NCBI RefSeq assembly: GCF_018129985.1
Contig: NZ_JAFCKT010000004.1
Location: 372,001 to 436,000, forward strand
Origin: Bradyrhizobium sp. SZCCT0148
GTDB lineage: Bacteria; Pseudomonadota; Alphaproteobacteria; Rhizobiales; Xanthobacteraceae
Direction of reading: 5' to 3'
DNA: 64,000 bases
In this document: piece by piece, positions 17,423 to 25,868 of the stretch
How the letters are laid out: every line of letters starts with the position of its first letter
Numbering within the stretch: position 1 is the first letter of the stretch
Program-made: the position numbers and the translations under genes
The notes under the pieces: model-generated
The model's input: the letters and a program-made list of their open reading frames with translations, nothing else
What the model was told of the DNA's origin: nothing
The model's database searches: none

Positions 17423-18814
17423 TTATGCCGACCGCCGCACCGCGTTGTCCACCAGCGTCTTGCCGAGCGACCAGATCGCGCCGGGGACCTTGTGGCTGCC
17501 GGCGATGACGTCGTCGAACGCCTTCTCGATCCAGCTACAATCTTCCTCGGTGATGGTGAGCGGCGGCAGCAGCTTGATGGTGTGGCTGCCGTGGCCGGCG
17601 ACCTGGGTCAGGATCTTGTGATCCTTGAACAGCGGAACGGTGATGAGCTGGCAGAACAGGCCCTTGTTGGCGGCTTCCAGCACGTTCCAGGAGGCACGCA
17701 GCCGCAGCGATTTCGGCGGACCGAACTCGACGCCGATCATCAGGCCCTTGCCGCGCACTTCCTTCATCAGCTCGTAGCCGGGCACCATGCGCGTCAGCGC
17801 GAGGCGAAGCTCGGCGCCACGCTTGGCCGCGGACTCGATCAGCTTCTCGGACTCCATGACGTCGAGCGTGGCAATGCCCGCGGCCATGGCGAGGTCATTT
17901 TTCGAGAAGGTCGAACCGTGCACCACGGCGCGATCCATCTGATTGAAAATCTTGTCGAAGATGGCCTTGCGCGTCAGCACCGCGCCGACCGGCACGTGGC
18001 CGCCGGACAGCGACTTCGACAGCAGCACCATGTCGGGCTCGACGTTCCAGTGCTCCACCGCGAGGAAGCGGCCGGTGCGGCCCATGCCGGTCTGGATTTC
18101 GTCGGCGACGAACAGCGTGCCGTATTTCTTGCAGAGCGCGGCGGCGCCCGGCAGGAACTCGTCGGTGGGCATGTTGACGCCCTTGCCCTGGATCGGCTCG
18201 ACAACGAAGGCCGCGACCTCGCGCGAGGCCAGCGCCTTTTCCAGCGCGGCCAGATCGTTGAACGGGATCGAGGTGCAGCCTGGCAGCAGCGGCTCGAAGC
18301 CGGTGCGGAAGTTCGAATCACCCGTCAGCGACAGCGCGCCATAGGTCAGACCGTGATAGCCGTGGGCGCAGTAGACGATACCGGGACGGCCGGTGGCGCC
18401 TCGCGCGAACTTGATCGCGGCTTCGACGCATTCGGCGCCGGAATTGGCGAAGAACACCTTGTCCAGATACGGGACATATTTCAGCAGCCGCTCGGCCAGC
18501 ACGCCGGCCAGCACCGAGACGTCGAACTGGACGAGGTTGGGCAGGTCGGCATCGAGCACGCTCTTGAGCGCATCGCGCATGACCGGATGATTGCGCCCGA
18601 TCGCGAACACGCCGAAGCCGGACAGCAGGTCGAGATAGCGCGCGCCGTCGCGATCGTACAGATATTGCCCCTGCCCCTTCTGGAAGCCGACATCGTAGCC
18701 GATGGTCTTGAGAACCCGAACGAACTGCTCGTTCAGATACCGATTATGCAGGGTGCTGCGCTGGGCCTGACGGTCCGCGAAAAGCTGAGACATGTCTGGA
18801 TTTGGGCTGTGCAT
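17423..18814 (-). CDS. hpnO: HpnO, aminobacteriohopanetriol-forming aminotransferase
   Basis: Class III PLP aminotransferase, close in form to ornithine/acetylornithine transaminases, assigned as HpnO by its place in the hopanoid cluster. HpnO is required to make aminobacteriohopanetriol, probably by aminating the side chain derived from ribosylhopane. The 463-aa protein shows FANSGAECVEAAIKFAR, the cofactor aspartate in VADEIQTG (Asp238) and the Schiff-base lysine in LLSKSLSGG (Lys267). The start at 18814 is uncertain: another ATG lies at 18793 and neither has a strong ribosome site. It is not next to the hpnC-D-E operon but shares direction with hpnN, with a small plus-strand gene in between. 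Confidence 0.88.
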   Translation of the reverse strand: MHSPNPDMSQLFADRQAQRSTLHNRYLNEQFVRVLKTIGYDVGFQKGQGQYLYDRDGARYLDLLSGFGVFAIGRNHPVMRDALKSVLDADLPNLVQFDVSVLAGVLAERLLKYVPYLDKVFFANSGAECVEAAIKFARGATGRPGIVYCAHGYHGLTYGALSLTGDSNFRTGFEPLLPGCTSIPFNDLAALEKALASREVAAFVVEPIQGKGVNMPTDEFLPGAAALCKKYGTLFVADEIQTGMGRTGRFLAVEHWNVEPDMVLLSKSLSGGHVPVGAVLTRKAIFDKIFNQMDRAVVHGSTFSKNDLAMAAGIATLDVMESEKLIESAAKRGAELRLALTRMVPGYELMKEVRGKGLMIGVEFGPPKSLRLRASWNVLEAANKGLFCQLITVPLFKDHKILTQVAGHGSHTIKLLPPLTITEEDCSWIEKAFDDVIAGSHKVPGAIWSLGKTLVDNAVRRSA

Positions 18815-18955
18815 CCGCTACATACTTCGCTTGAGGGCCGTCTCGTCAACAGAAAACGGACCGTGACAGAAAACGGTCTGTGCGGCCTTTTGCCCTTTTT
18901 CGGACCATCTTCGCAAGCACAGCTTTAGCCCATGTTGCACTGCCAAGGAACTATC

Positions 18956-19582
18956 ATGCGTTTAGCCCTTTACACCGGACTAATACTGGCTGGCGGTTAC
19001 ACCTGCCTGACACCGGCGCTCGCCGCCGATCCCACCGGCGACTGGCGGGTCGCCGACGGCGTTGCCAACATTCGCGTTGCCCAATGCAATGGCAGCATGT
19101 GGGGCGCCGTTTCTTGGGAAAAGCAGCCCGGCGGCCGCGACGAGAACAATCCTGATGCCTCGAAGAAGACCAGGCCCACGCTGGGCATGGTGACCTTGAT
19201 CGACATGAAGAAGAAGCCCGGCGCCGAGCAGTGGGAAGGGCAGGTCTACAACGCCAAGGACGGCCAGCTCTACAGCGCGACCATCACGCCGGCCGGAACC
19301 GACCAGCTCGAAATCAAGGGCTGCGTGATGGGGTTCCTCTGCGGCGGCGAAACCTGGACCCGGGTCGGCCCGCCGATCCCCTCAAGCACCGCCAACGCCA
19401 TGGCCAAGGGCGCGCCGAAGTCTGCCGGCGCGGCGCCGAAGGCCGCAGGTACGACGATTGCCGCCGCGCCTGCGCCCGCAGCCCCGAAACCCGCCGGCGC
19501 GGCCAAGCCCGGTCAGAAGGGCGCGGCCGATCCGGTCGGCGACATCTGCCTACTCCCTGAGATTGCGGGGTTTGCCCATTAG
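18956..19582 (+). CDS. Secreted DUF2147 family protein
   Basis: A 208-aa exported protein with a signal peptide (LALYTGLILAGG to the ALA-A cleavage region) and a DUF2147-like domain: DPTGDWRVADGVANIRVAQC, WEGQVYNAKDGQLYSATI, LEIKGCVMGFLCGGETW. DUF2147 is a lipocalin-like beta domain of unknown role. A Pro/Ala/Lys-rich tail of about 45 residues follows. AAGGA sits 6 nt before ATG 18956. Its 3' end overlaps the 3' end of hpnN on the other strand by 33 nt, so the last residues are encoded opposite the hpnN C-terminus. Confidence 0.8.
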   Translation: MRLALYTGLILAGGYTCLTPALAADPTGDWRVADGVANIRVAQCNGSMWGAVSWEKQPGGRDENNPDASKKTRPTLGMVTLIDMKKKPGAEQWEGQVYNAKDGQLYSATITPAGTDQLEIKGCVMGFLCGGETWTRVGPPIPSSTANAMAKGAPKSAGAAPKAAGTTIAAAPAPAAPKPAGAAKPGQKGAADPVGDICLLPEIAGFAH

Positions 19583-22138
19583 GGCGGGCTGAAACAGCAG
19601 CACGGCGGCAAGCGTCGTCACCAGCGAGAGTGCGAGCAGCTTGCCCATGCTGGACGTCCCGGGATGGCTCGACAGCCACAGGCTGCCGAACGCGGTCGCG
19701 GTCGTCAGCGCGCTGAAGAAGATCGCACGCGTCAGGCTGGTCTGCAGCAGGTTGGTCCTGCCTGAGCGCCAGGCCACGACGTAATAGATCTTGAAGGCGA
19801 CGCCGACGCCGAGCAGCAGCGGGAACGCGACGATATTGGCGAAGTTGAGCGGCAGGCCGACCAACACGCAGATCTCGAGCGTCACCGCGCCGGCAACCAG
19901 CAGCGGCACCAGAGTCATCAACACGTCGACGAAGCGGCGCAAGGTGATCCACAGCAGCAGGCCGATCACCAGCAGCGCGTAGATGCCGGCGTGGATGAAC
20001 GCCTTCACCACGGTGTCGCCGGATTTCAGGATCGAGACCGGCCCACCGATCGCGGTCGGCTCGGCGACCAGCACCGCCGCCGCAAATTTGCGCAGCGTGT
20101 CGTTGTCATTGGGATCGCCCTTGGGCAGCGCCTCGACCCGGATGATGCCGTCCTTGCTCTTCCAGCCGCTGACGAGATCGGGCGGCAGTGAATTGAGGGT
20201 GACCGGCCCGGCCTGCATCGCGTTCCTGAGCTGGTCGAATACGATCTTCATCGGCGCGACGAAGACGTTCTGCGCCTTGTTGCGCGTAGCCTCGTCGCCG
20301 TTGGCGAGCTTTTCGAGTGCGTCAGCCAGGCGACGCGAGGCGATGGCGCCCGGGCCCGTCGCCTCGCCCGCTGTCCGGCGCAGATTGTCGACTGAGGATT
20401 TCAGCGAATCGACGTTTTCCTTGTCGGTCGGCGCCGCATCGATCTGATCGGGGTTGAGTGCGGGATTCAACACCTTGGCGCCCTGCGCCAGCAGCTTCAG
20501 CTTCGGCGGCTGATCCTCCGGCACGAAGCTGTTGAGCGACATCACCCGCAGCACCTCAGGCACCTTTTCCAGCTTGGCCTCGACCTGCTTGGCCTGCTCC
20601 TCGGACGTGACCATCACGTTGATGGCGTTGGCGCCGGTGTTGGGGTCCTTGCGCAGGTCGAGAAAGGTCGCGATCGATTCGGCCTTCGGGTTGCGCAGGT
20701 TCATCGGGTTGAAGTCGAACTTCATGAAATAGAGCAGCGGCAGGCCGGCGACAGCCAGCAGCAGCGTGCCGCCCACCACCAGCACGCGATGCTTTTCCAG
20801 GAAGTGATCGACCGGCGCCAGGAAGGCGTAGCCGACCGGCTCCTTCTCGCCGGGCGGGTTGAGCAGTTTCAGCATGGCCGGCAGAATGGTGATCGAGGAG
20901 AGGAACGCCACCAGCATGCCGACGCCGGCAATCTGGCCGAGCTCTGCGATGCCTTTGTAATCGGTCGGCATGAAGCAGAGGAAGCCGGCCGCGGTCGCCA
21001 TCGCCGCGAGCGACAGCGGCACCGCCGAGCGCTTCGCGGCCAGCACCAGCGCGCCCGTGAGATCGTTGTGCTTGTAGCGCTCCGAGCGGTAGCGAACGCT
21101 GTACTGGATGCCGAAATCCACGCCGAGGCCGACGAACAGCACCGCAAACGCGATCGACAGCAGATTGAACGATCCGACCATCATCAGGCCGGCCGCGGTC
21201 GTCAGCGCGAGGCCGACGAAGAGATTGACGAAAACCGCGAAAATGATCTTCGACGAGTGCAGCGCCATCCAGAGGATGAGCAGCACGACGAGCACGGTGC
21301 CGATGCCGTTGACGACGGCGCCTTCCTGGACGGTGGCGTATTCCTCGTTGGCGATCGGGACCGGACCGGTCAGGCGCACCCGCGCCTGGTACTTGTCCGC
21401 GAAATCCAGATCGGCTGCGGCCTTGCGGATCGCGTTGGTGGCATCCTTGCCGGGCTCCAGCGCGTTGTAGTCGAGGATCGGCTTGAACTCGATGAAGGCG
21501 CGCTTGTCGGAATCCTTCAGCGGCTCGTCGCTGACGAGCTCGCGCCAGGAGAAGCTCGCATCGCCCTTGTTGAGCACGGTCTCGACGGTCTGCGCGATCA
21601 GGTTGAACGGACGCGCGGTGTTGTCGAGCTTGACCTGGCCGCGCTTGACGCCGGCAAGTCCGGTCTCCAGCGCGCCGGTCAGGCCGCGGATCGAGGGATC
21701 GCCGGCCATGATCTCGATCAGGGGCGCCGCGGACTCGAACTGGCTGGTGATCTTGCCGACCTCTTCGGTCGGCAGGAACAGCAGTCCGTTCTTCTCGAAG
21801 AACTCGCCGCTGCCGAGTTGCTGCAGGGACTGGAAGTTGGTCTTGTCATCCTTCAGCCGGGCATAGAGCGCGTCCGCCGCCGCACTCGTCATCTCCGGCG
21901 TGCGGGCCTCGACCACCGCGATGATCGTTTCGTTTTGATCGAACGCCTTGTCGAACTGCTGGTCGCGCTTGCGCCAGTCGAGATTCTGGGAAATCAGCGA
22001 GTTGATGTCAGTGTTGATGGCGAAGTGGCGCGCAGCGTAATAGCCCGCTCCCACCGACAGCAGGAGCCCGAGAACGACGACGAGGGAGGCAAACCGGGTG
22101 CAGGCCCTGACGATGGCAACGACTACGCTTTGCAGCAC
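19550..22138 (-). CDS. hpnN: HpnN, RND-family hopanoid transporter
   Basis: An 862-aa RND-superfamily (MMPL-like) inner-membrane transporter. HpnN carries hopanoids to the outer membrane in Rhodopseudomonas. One N-terminal membrane helix, a large periplasmic domain, a five-helix block (about 280-430 with sterol-sensing-like GLGVDFGIQYSVRYR), a second periplasmic domain and a final five-helix block give the twofold RND layout. The start is GTG 22138 after an AAGAAAAGAA purine run. It lies within the hopanoid region and is divergent from ispH-hpnH. Confidence 0.9.
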   Translation of the reverse strand: MLQSVVVAIVRACTRFASLVVVLGLLLSVGAGYYAARHFAINTDINSLISQNLDWRKRDQQFDKAFDQNETIIAVVEARTPEMTSAAADALYARLKDDKTNFQSLQQLGSGEFFEKNGLLFLPTEEVGKITSQFESAAPLIEIMAGDPSIRGLTGALETGLAGVKRGQVKLDNTARPFNLIAQTVETVLNKGDASFSWRELVSDEPLKDSDKRAFIEFKPILDYNALEPGKDATNAIRKAAADLDFADKYQARVRLTGPVPIANEEYATVQEGAVVNGIGTVLVVLLILWMALHSSKIIFAVFVNLFVGLALTTAAGLMMVGSFNLLSIAFAVLFVGLGVDFGIQYSVRYRSERYKHNDLTGALVLAAKRSAVPLSLAAMATAAGFLCFMPTDYKGIAELGQIAGVGMLVAFLSSITILPAMLKLLNPPGEKEPVGYAFLAPVDHFLEKHRVLVVGGTLLLAVAGLPLLYFMKFDFNPMNLRNPKAESIATFLDLRKDPNTGANAINVMVTSEEQAKQVEAKLEKVPEVLRVMSLNSFVPEDQPPKLKLLAQGAKVLNPALNPDQIDAAPTDKENVDSLKSSVDNLRRTAGEATGPGAIASRRLADALEKLANGDEATRNKAQNVFVAPMKIVFDQLRNAMQAGPVTLNSLPPDLVSGWKSKDGIIRVEALPKGDPNDNDTLRKFAAAVLVAEPTAIGGPVSILKSGDTVVKAFIHAGIYALLVIGLLLWITLRRFVDVLMTLVPLLVAGAVTLEICVLVGLPLNFANIVAFPLLLGVGVAFKIYYVVAWRSGRTNLLQTSLTRAIFFSALTTATAFGSLWLSSHPGTSSMGKLLALSLVTTLAAVLLFQPALMGKPRNLRE

Positions 22139-22587
22139 TTCTTTTCTTTCTGCGGTTAACAGCTTGCCGGAAACGCCCGCTGTTTATCGGAGTTCCCAGG
22201 CGAAACCTATTGCTGTTTTGAGTGGCACTCGCCGCCGGGAGGTTCGAGGTAAACGGCGGAAGACCGTGGCAAAATCATGCGGGGGGCCGGTATAGCCGGG
22301 GAGTTGAGGCGGGAAAGTGACGAAGGGCTTGTCACTGATGTCGCTGGGTTGCGCTAACCCATATCGCTACTATAATACCGCGAATTCAACCGCCTCGGGG
22401 AACTTGGAACATCGAGCTTTCCCCTCTGCCGATTTTTTGACACAAAGTATTGCGCCTCCATGCGCCGAGCCCCGGTGGGGGTGGTTGGCTACCGCGTGCG
22501 CGAACCAATGGTGCGGATATTGCAGCGCCTTGGTATCAAGGTCCGCCTTACGGAGTGGATGGGTGCAACTTGCGTGATGGACGTCCA
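22139..22587. other. Divergent hpnN / ispH intergenic region
   Basis: 449 nt holding the promoter at 22349-22376 and the ispH leader. A short frame beginning at ATG 22460 runs out of frame into ispH; it has no ribosome site and no recognisable product, so I do not call it a gene. Nothing clear marks the hpnN promoter on the other strand. Confidence 0.6.
22349..22376 (+). promoter_or_regulatory. Sigma-70-like promoter for ispH-hpnH
   Basis: TTGCGC (22349-22354) and a perfect TATAAT (22371-22376) are spaced 16 nt apart, a strong match to the vegetative consensus in an otherwise GC-rich genome. Transcription from about 22383 would leave a leader of about 205 nt before the ispH ATG. Confidence 0.7.
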
Positions 22588-23514
22588 ATGGAAGTTTATC
22601 TGGCGCAGCCGCGCGGCTTCTGCGCCGGCGTGGTGCGTGCGATCGAAATCGTGGAGCGAGCATTGGAGAAGTACGGGCCGCCCGTCTACGTGCGCCACGA
22701 GATCGTGCACAACAAGTACGTCGTCGAGAGCCTGAAGAACAAAGGGGCCATCTTCGTCGAGGAACTCTCCGAGGTGCCACCAAAAGCGGTGACCGTTTTC
22801 AGCGCCCATGGTGTCGCCCGCAGCGTCGAGGAAGAGGCCGCCGCGCGCGACCTTCCCGTGCTCAATGCCACCTGCCCGCTGGTCACGAAAGTTCACAATC
22901 AGGGGAAGCGCTACATCACGAGAGGCCGCACGTTGATCCTGATCGGCCATGCCGGCCACCCCGAGGTCGAGGGCACCATGGGCCAGGTTCCCGCCCCGGT
23001 GCTGCTCGTTCAAAGCGTCGAAGAGGTTAAGACCCTGAATTTGCCGGCAGATACGCCAGTGGCCTACATCACCCAGACCACCTTGTCGGTCGACGACACC
23101 AAAGATATCATTTCGGCCCTTCACGCCCGCTTTACAGATATTCAAGGCCCGGATATCCGGGATATCTGCTATGCGACACAGAACCGCCAATCTGCGGTAA
23201 GGGACTTGAGCAAGCTGGTCGACGTGATCTTGGTAGTGGGCGCTGCCAATAGCTCGAATTCGAACCGGCTTCGCGAAATCGGCACCGAGGCCCGCGTCGC
23301 GAGTTATTTGATTGCCGACGGCAGCGAGCTCAATCCGGAATGGTTGAAGAATGCGGAGAGCGTCGGCATCACGGCCGGTGCTTCGGCGCCCGAGGTACTC
23401 GTGGATGACGTGATCGAAGCGATGCGGCGAATCGGACCGGTGAAGGTCCAGGTGTTGCCGGGCCGCGAGGAAAACATCGAATTCCGGCTTCCGGCCCAAT
23501 TGGCTGCGAGCTGA
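22588..23514 (+). CDS. ispH: IspH, 4-hydroxy-3-methylbut-2-enyl diphosphate reductase
   Basis: Last enzyme of the MEP isoprenoid pathway, an iron-sulfur enzyme that reduces HMBPP to IPP and DMAPP. The 308-aa protein keeps the cluster cysteines Cys12 (PRGFCAGV), Cys96 (NATCPLVTK) and Cys194 ([10 protein letters not shown]), the catalytic glutamate Glu126 (HAGHPEVEG) and the substrate-binding SSNSNRL. Cys12, Cys96 and Glu126 have the same numbers as in E. coli, which supports ATG 22588 over the frame open to 22450. The gene lies 36 nt before hpnH under one promoter, so it supplies precursors together with hopanoid side-chain synthesis; a second housekeeping copy elsewhere in the genome is possible. 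Confidence 0.95.
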   Translation: MEVYLAQPRGFCAGVVRAIEIVERALEKYGPPVYVRHEIVHNKYVVESLKNKGAIFVEELSEVPPKAVTVFSAHGVARSVEEEAAARDLPVLNATCPLVTKVHNQGKRYITRGRTLILIGHAGHPEVEGTMGQVPAPVLLVQSVEEVKTLNLPADTPVAYITQTTLSVDDTKDIISALHARFTDIQGPDIRDICYATQNRQSAVRDLSKLVDVILVVGAANSSNSNRLREIGTEARVASYLIADGSELNPEWLKNAESVGITAGASAPEVLVDDVIEAMRRIGPVKVQVLPGREENIEFRLPAQLAAS

Positions 23515-23550
23515 CCCACCCGAATTCAGAAGCCCAGAAAGAAACTTGTA

Positions 23551-24711
23551 ATGGCTATTCCGTTCTTCAAGGAAATGCGTATCGGCGCCTACTTGCTCAA
23601 GCAGAAGATGCTTGGCCGCAAACGCTACCCGCTCGTGCTGATGCTGGAGCCGCTGTTCCGCTGCAACCTCGCCTGCGTCGGCTGCGGCAAGATCGATTAT
23701 CCCGATGCGATCCTCAACCGCCGCATGACCGCGCAGGAGTGCTGGGACGCGGCCGACGAGTGCGGCGCACCGATGGTCGCCATTCCCGGCGGCGAGCCGC
23801 TGATCCACAAGGAGATCGGCGAGATCGTGCGCGGCCTCGTTGAGCGCAAGAAGTTCGTTTCGCTCTGCACCAACGCGCTGCTGCTCGAGAAGAAGCTCGA
23901 TCTGTTCGAGCCCTCCCCGTACCTGTTCTTCTCCGTCCATCTCGACGGCCTGAAGGATCACCACGACAAGGCGGTGTCGCAGAAGGGCGTGTTCGACCGC
24001 GCGGTGTCCGCGATCAAGGCGGCCAAGGCGCGCGGCTTCACCGTCAACGTCAACGCCACCATCTTCGACGGCCATCCGGCCGAGGAGATCGCGAAGTTCC
24101 TCGACCTCACCGTCGAGCTCGGTGTCGGCGTCTCGATGTCGCCGGGCTACGCCTATGAGCGCGCACCGGACCAGGAGCACTTCCTGAACCGCACCAAGAC
24201 CAAGAAGCTGTTCCGCGACGTCTTTGCGATGGGCAAGGGCAAGAAGTGGAATTTCATGCATTCCGGCCTGTTCCTGGACTTCCTCGCCGGCAACCAGGAA
24301 TACGAGTGCACGCCGTGGGGCATGCCCGCGCGCAACATCTTCGGTTGGCAGAAGCCCTGCTACCTGCTCGGTGAAGGCTACGCCAAGACCTTCAAGGAGC
24401 TGATGGAGACCACCGACTGGGACAGCTACGGCACCGGCCGTTACGAGAAGTGCGCCGACTGTATGGCCCATTGCGGCTACGAACCGACGGCGGCGACTGC
24501 GGCGCTCAACAACCCGCTGAAGGCGATGTGGGTCTCGCTGCGCGGCATCAGGACCACGGGTCCGATGGCGCCGGAGATCGACATGAGCAAGCAGCGCCCG
24601 GCGCAGTACATCTTCTCGTCGGAAGTGCAGAAGCGCCTGTCGGAGATCCGCAAGGACGAGGCCGAAGCCGCGCAGGCAAAGGCCGCGCGGAAGGCGTCGA
24701 CGGCGGCGTAA
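23551..24711 (+). CDS. hpnH: HpnH, adenosylhopane synthase (radical SAM)
   Basis: Radical SAM enzyme that joins the 5'-deoxyadenosyl group to hopene, giving adenosylhopane, the first step of side-chain extension. The 386-aa length is typical. The 4Fe-4S motif CNLACVGC has cysteines at 38, 42 and 45; a C-terminal cysteine group (KCADCMAHCGYEP) and the SPASM-like tail are present. It follows ispH by 36 nt, with AAGAAA-type purines before the ATG, and is closed by a terminator at 24737-24768. Confidence 0.96.
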   Translation: MAIPFFKEMRIGAYLLKQKMLGRKRYPLVLMLEPLFRCNLACVGCGKIDYPDAILNRRMTAQECWDAADECGAPMVAIPGGEPLIHKEIGEIVRGLVERKKFVSLCTNALLLEKKLDLFEPSPYLFFSVHLDGLKDHHDKAVSQKGVFDRAVSAIKAAKARGFTVNVNATIFDGHPAEEIAKFLDLTVELGVGVSMSPGYAYERAPDQEHFLNRTKTKKLFRDVFAMGKGKKWNFMHSGLFLDFLAGNQEYECTPWGMPARNIFGWQKPCYLLGEGYAKTFKELMETTDWDSYGTGRYEKCADCMAHCGYEPTAATAALNNPLKAMWVSLRGIRTTGPMAPEIDMSKQRPAQYIFSSEVQKRLSEIRKDEAEAAQAKAARKASTAA

Positions 24712-24736
24712 AGCGTCAATCATACGTACAAACGAC

Positions 24737-24768
24737 AAAGGCCCGGCCGCGAACGCGACCGGGCCTTT
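24737..24768 (+). terminator. Rho-independent terminator of ispH-hpnH
   Basis: aaaggcccgg (24737-24746) pairs with ccgggccttt (24759-24768), followed by further T residues. It is 25 nt after the hpnH stop. Confidence 0.88.
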
Positions 24769-25625
24769 TCCTTTGCGCCAGTCGCGTGAGACATCGAGGC
24801 ACGATGCTCACTCGCAATGACGGCGTATGCGGCAACGGCCCGCTTTCTCCATGAACGCTCTTCATCGCAGGCGCGCCTTCGCATCCCCGCGGCGCATTTC
24901 GCCCGAGTGTTGCTGATCGTTGCCGCCCTCAACTGGACCAGAGGGCGCAGGGAAGGCCGGGCGCCGGCGGCACCCGCGGTCCGCGTGCATCGAAAACGCA
25001 CACGGGGTGGATCACAGGTGTTGCCGGTCGCCCGGCCTTCCCTGCGCGGATGGTTTTAACGGTGTCCTTCGTGCTCTCCTCGGGGAGCGTTGCACTATTG
25101 CCCCCGTCGCCTCACGGCTGATCGATGCGCGCACCGGTTGGCGGCCACATCACCGCGAGCCTTGACGCCAGAACCCCGGGCGCCGGGACCACACGACTTC
25201 TCCGTCCGCGGACGGCCTCGCCGAAAGCATCGGACGCTCGCGTGTGCTCGCCCCCGATATCCAGCGCGGCCGCTGTTACGGCGCCGTGTCGTTCGCGTCG
25301 CGCATGACTCAACGGTCGCCCGTCCCTGTCATCGCCCTTCCGCGCCGGCGCTGCCGCGTCCACCGCTCCCCGGCCCGCATCTCGTGACGATCGCGAAGCG
25401 CCCCTCTGGCAGGGCCGGGATAAACGCTCTATGTCACAAATCCGAAATTCGGGAAAGTGGAATATTTTTGCGCGGAGGGATTGACGGGTGTTGGGGTGTT
25501 TTGCCCGACGGGTCATTTTGACCAGCCGCTTGGCGCGCTGAACTTCACAAGGAGACGCTTCGGTTGCTCTGGCATCCGTCGTCCATGACAAACGCCCAAT
25601 TCTGGTCTTGATGGCTTCTTGACGT
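24769..25625. other. Gene-poor region between hpnH and hpnG
   Basis: About 860 nt with no convincing gene. Frames open here on either strand (for example 25112-25831 minus) are Arg/Ala-rich, lack ribosome sites and match nothing I know. The long hairpin at 24945-25047 and several smaller GC palindromes (ccgggcgccggg near 25177, gtccgcggac near 25204) dominate. The stretch ending ttttgcccgacgggtca (about 25499-25516) is one I associate with dispersed repeats in this group. Confidence 0.5.
24945..25047. other. Long near-continuous hairpin; candidate structured RNA or dispersed repeat
   Basis: A perfect 19-bp inverted repeat, gcgcagggaaggccgggcg (24945-24963) and its complement at 25029-25047, encloses further pairing arms: ccggcggcacc (24964-24974) with ggtgttgccgg (25017-25027, two mismatches) and ccgcgtgc with gcacacgg around a small loop. 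The result is an interrupted stem of about 103 nt. A smaller hairpin, gccctc/gagggc (24925-24946), abuts it. The surrounding GC-rich sequence up to about 25550 resembles, from memory, an intergenic sequence repeated in Bradyrhizobium and Rhodopseudomonas genomes. Confidence 0.65.
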
Positions 25626-25787
25626 TCACAGGCTAGAAGTGAACAGCGCACGCACGTCGTCGACGGACAGATCCATTGCCGACGACTCTCCCAGATTGCA
25701 CCAGAGCCGAAATCCTGGACCGAGAAACTCGACGTAAAAGCCACTGACAGGGCCGACAAGTGAAATCCGCTGGTTTTCATATGCGCT
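25626..25787 (-). pseudogene. Possible remnant of a small protein gene
   Basis: A 53-codon open stretch between stop codons reads like ordinary protein (GFYVEFLGPGFRLWCNLGES near the middle, then MDLSVDDVRALFTSSL at the end) but has no start codon apart from an internal ATG that would leave 16 residues. It could be a decayed gene or a chance frame. I know no family for it. Confidence 0.22.
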
Positions 25788-25816
25788 CTATGGGTCAATC
25801 GCTCACGGCAAAACAA

Positions 25817-25842
25817 AAAGCCCAGTCGCAAGACCGGGCTTT
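25817..25842 (-). terminator. Rho-independent terminator of the hpnC-D-E-shc-hpnG operon
   Basis: aaagccc (25817-25823) pairs with gggcttt (25836-25842). Read on the minus strand the stem is followed by TTTTTGTTTT, 27 nt past the hpnG stop. Confidence 0.85.
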
Positions 25843-25868
25843 CCTTTATTCTCAGCTCGCTGCTCCGC

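Noticed and set aside
20789-22159. 456-codon open frame on the plus strand opposite hpnN
   Set aside because: Low-complexity Arg/His/Glu composition, no ribosome site; explained by the codon bias of hpnN.
22460-22735. 91-codon frame in the ispH leader
   Set aside because: Overlaps the start of ispH in another frame, without a ribosome site or known relatives; at most a leader ORF.
25112-25831. 239-codon minus-strand frame in the hpnH-hpnG gap
   Set aside because: Arg/Ala-rich, no ribosome site, passes through repeat-like and structured sequence; not a credible protein.
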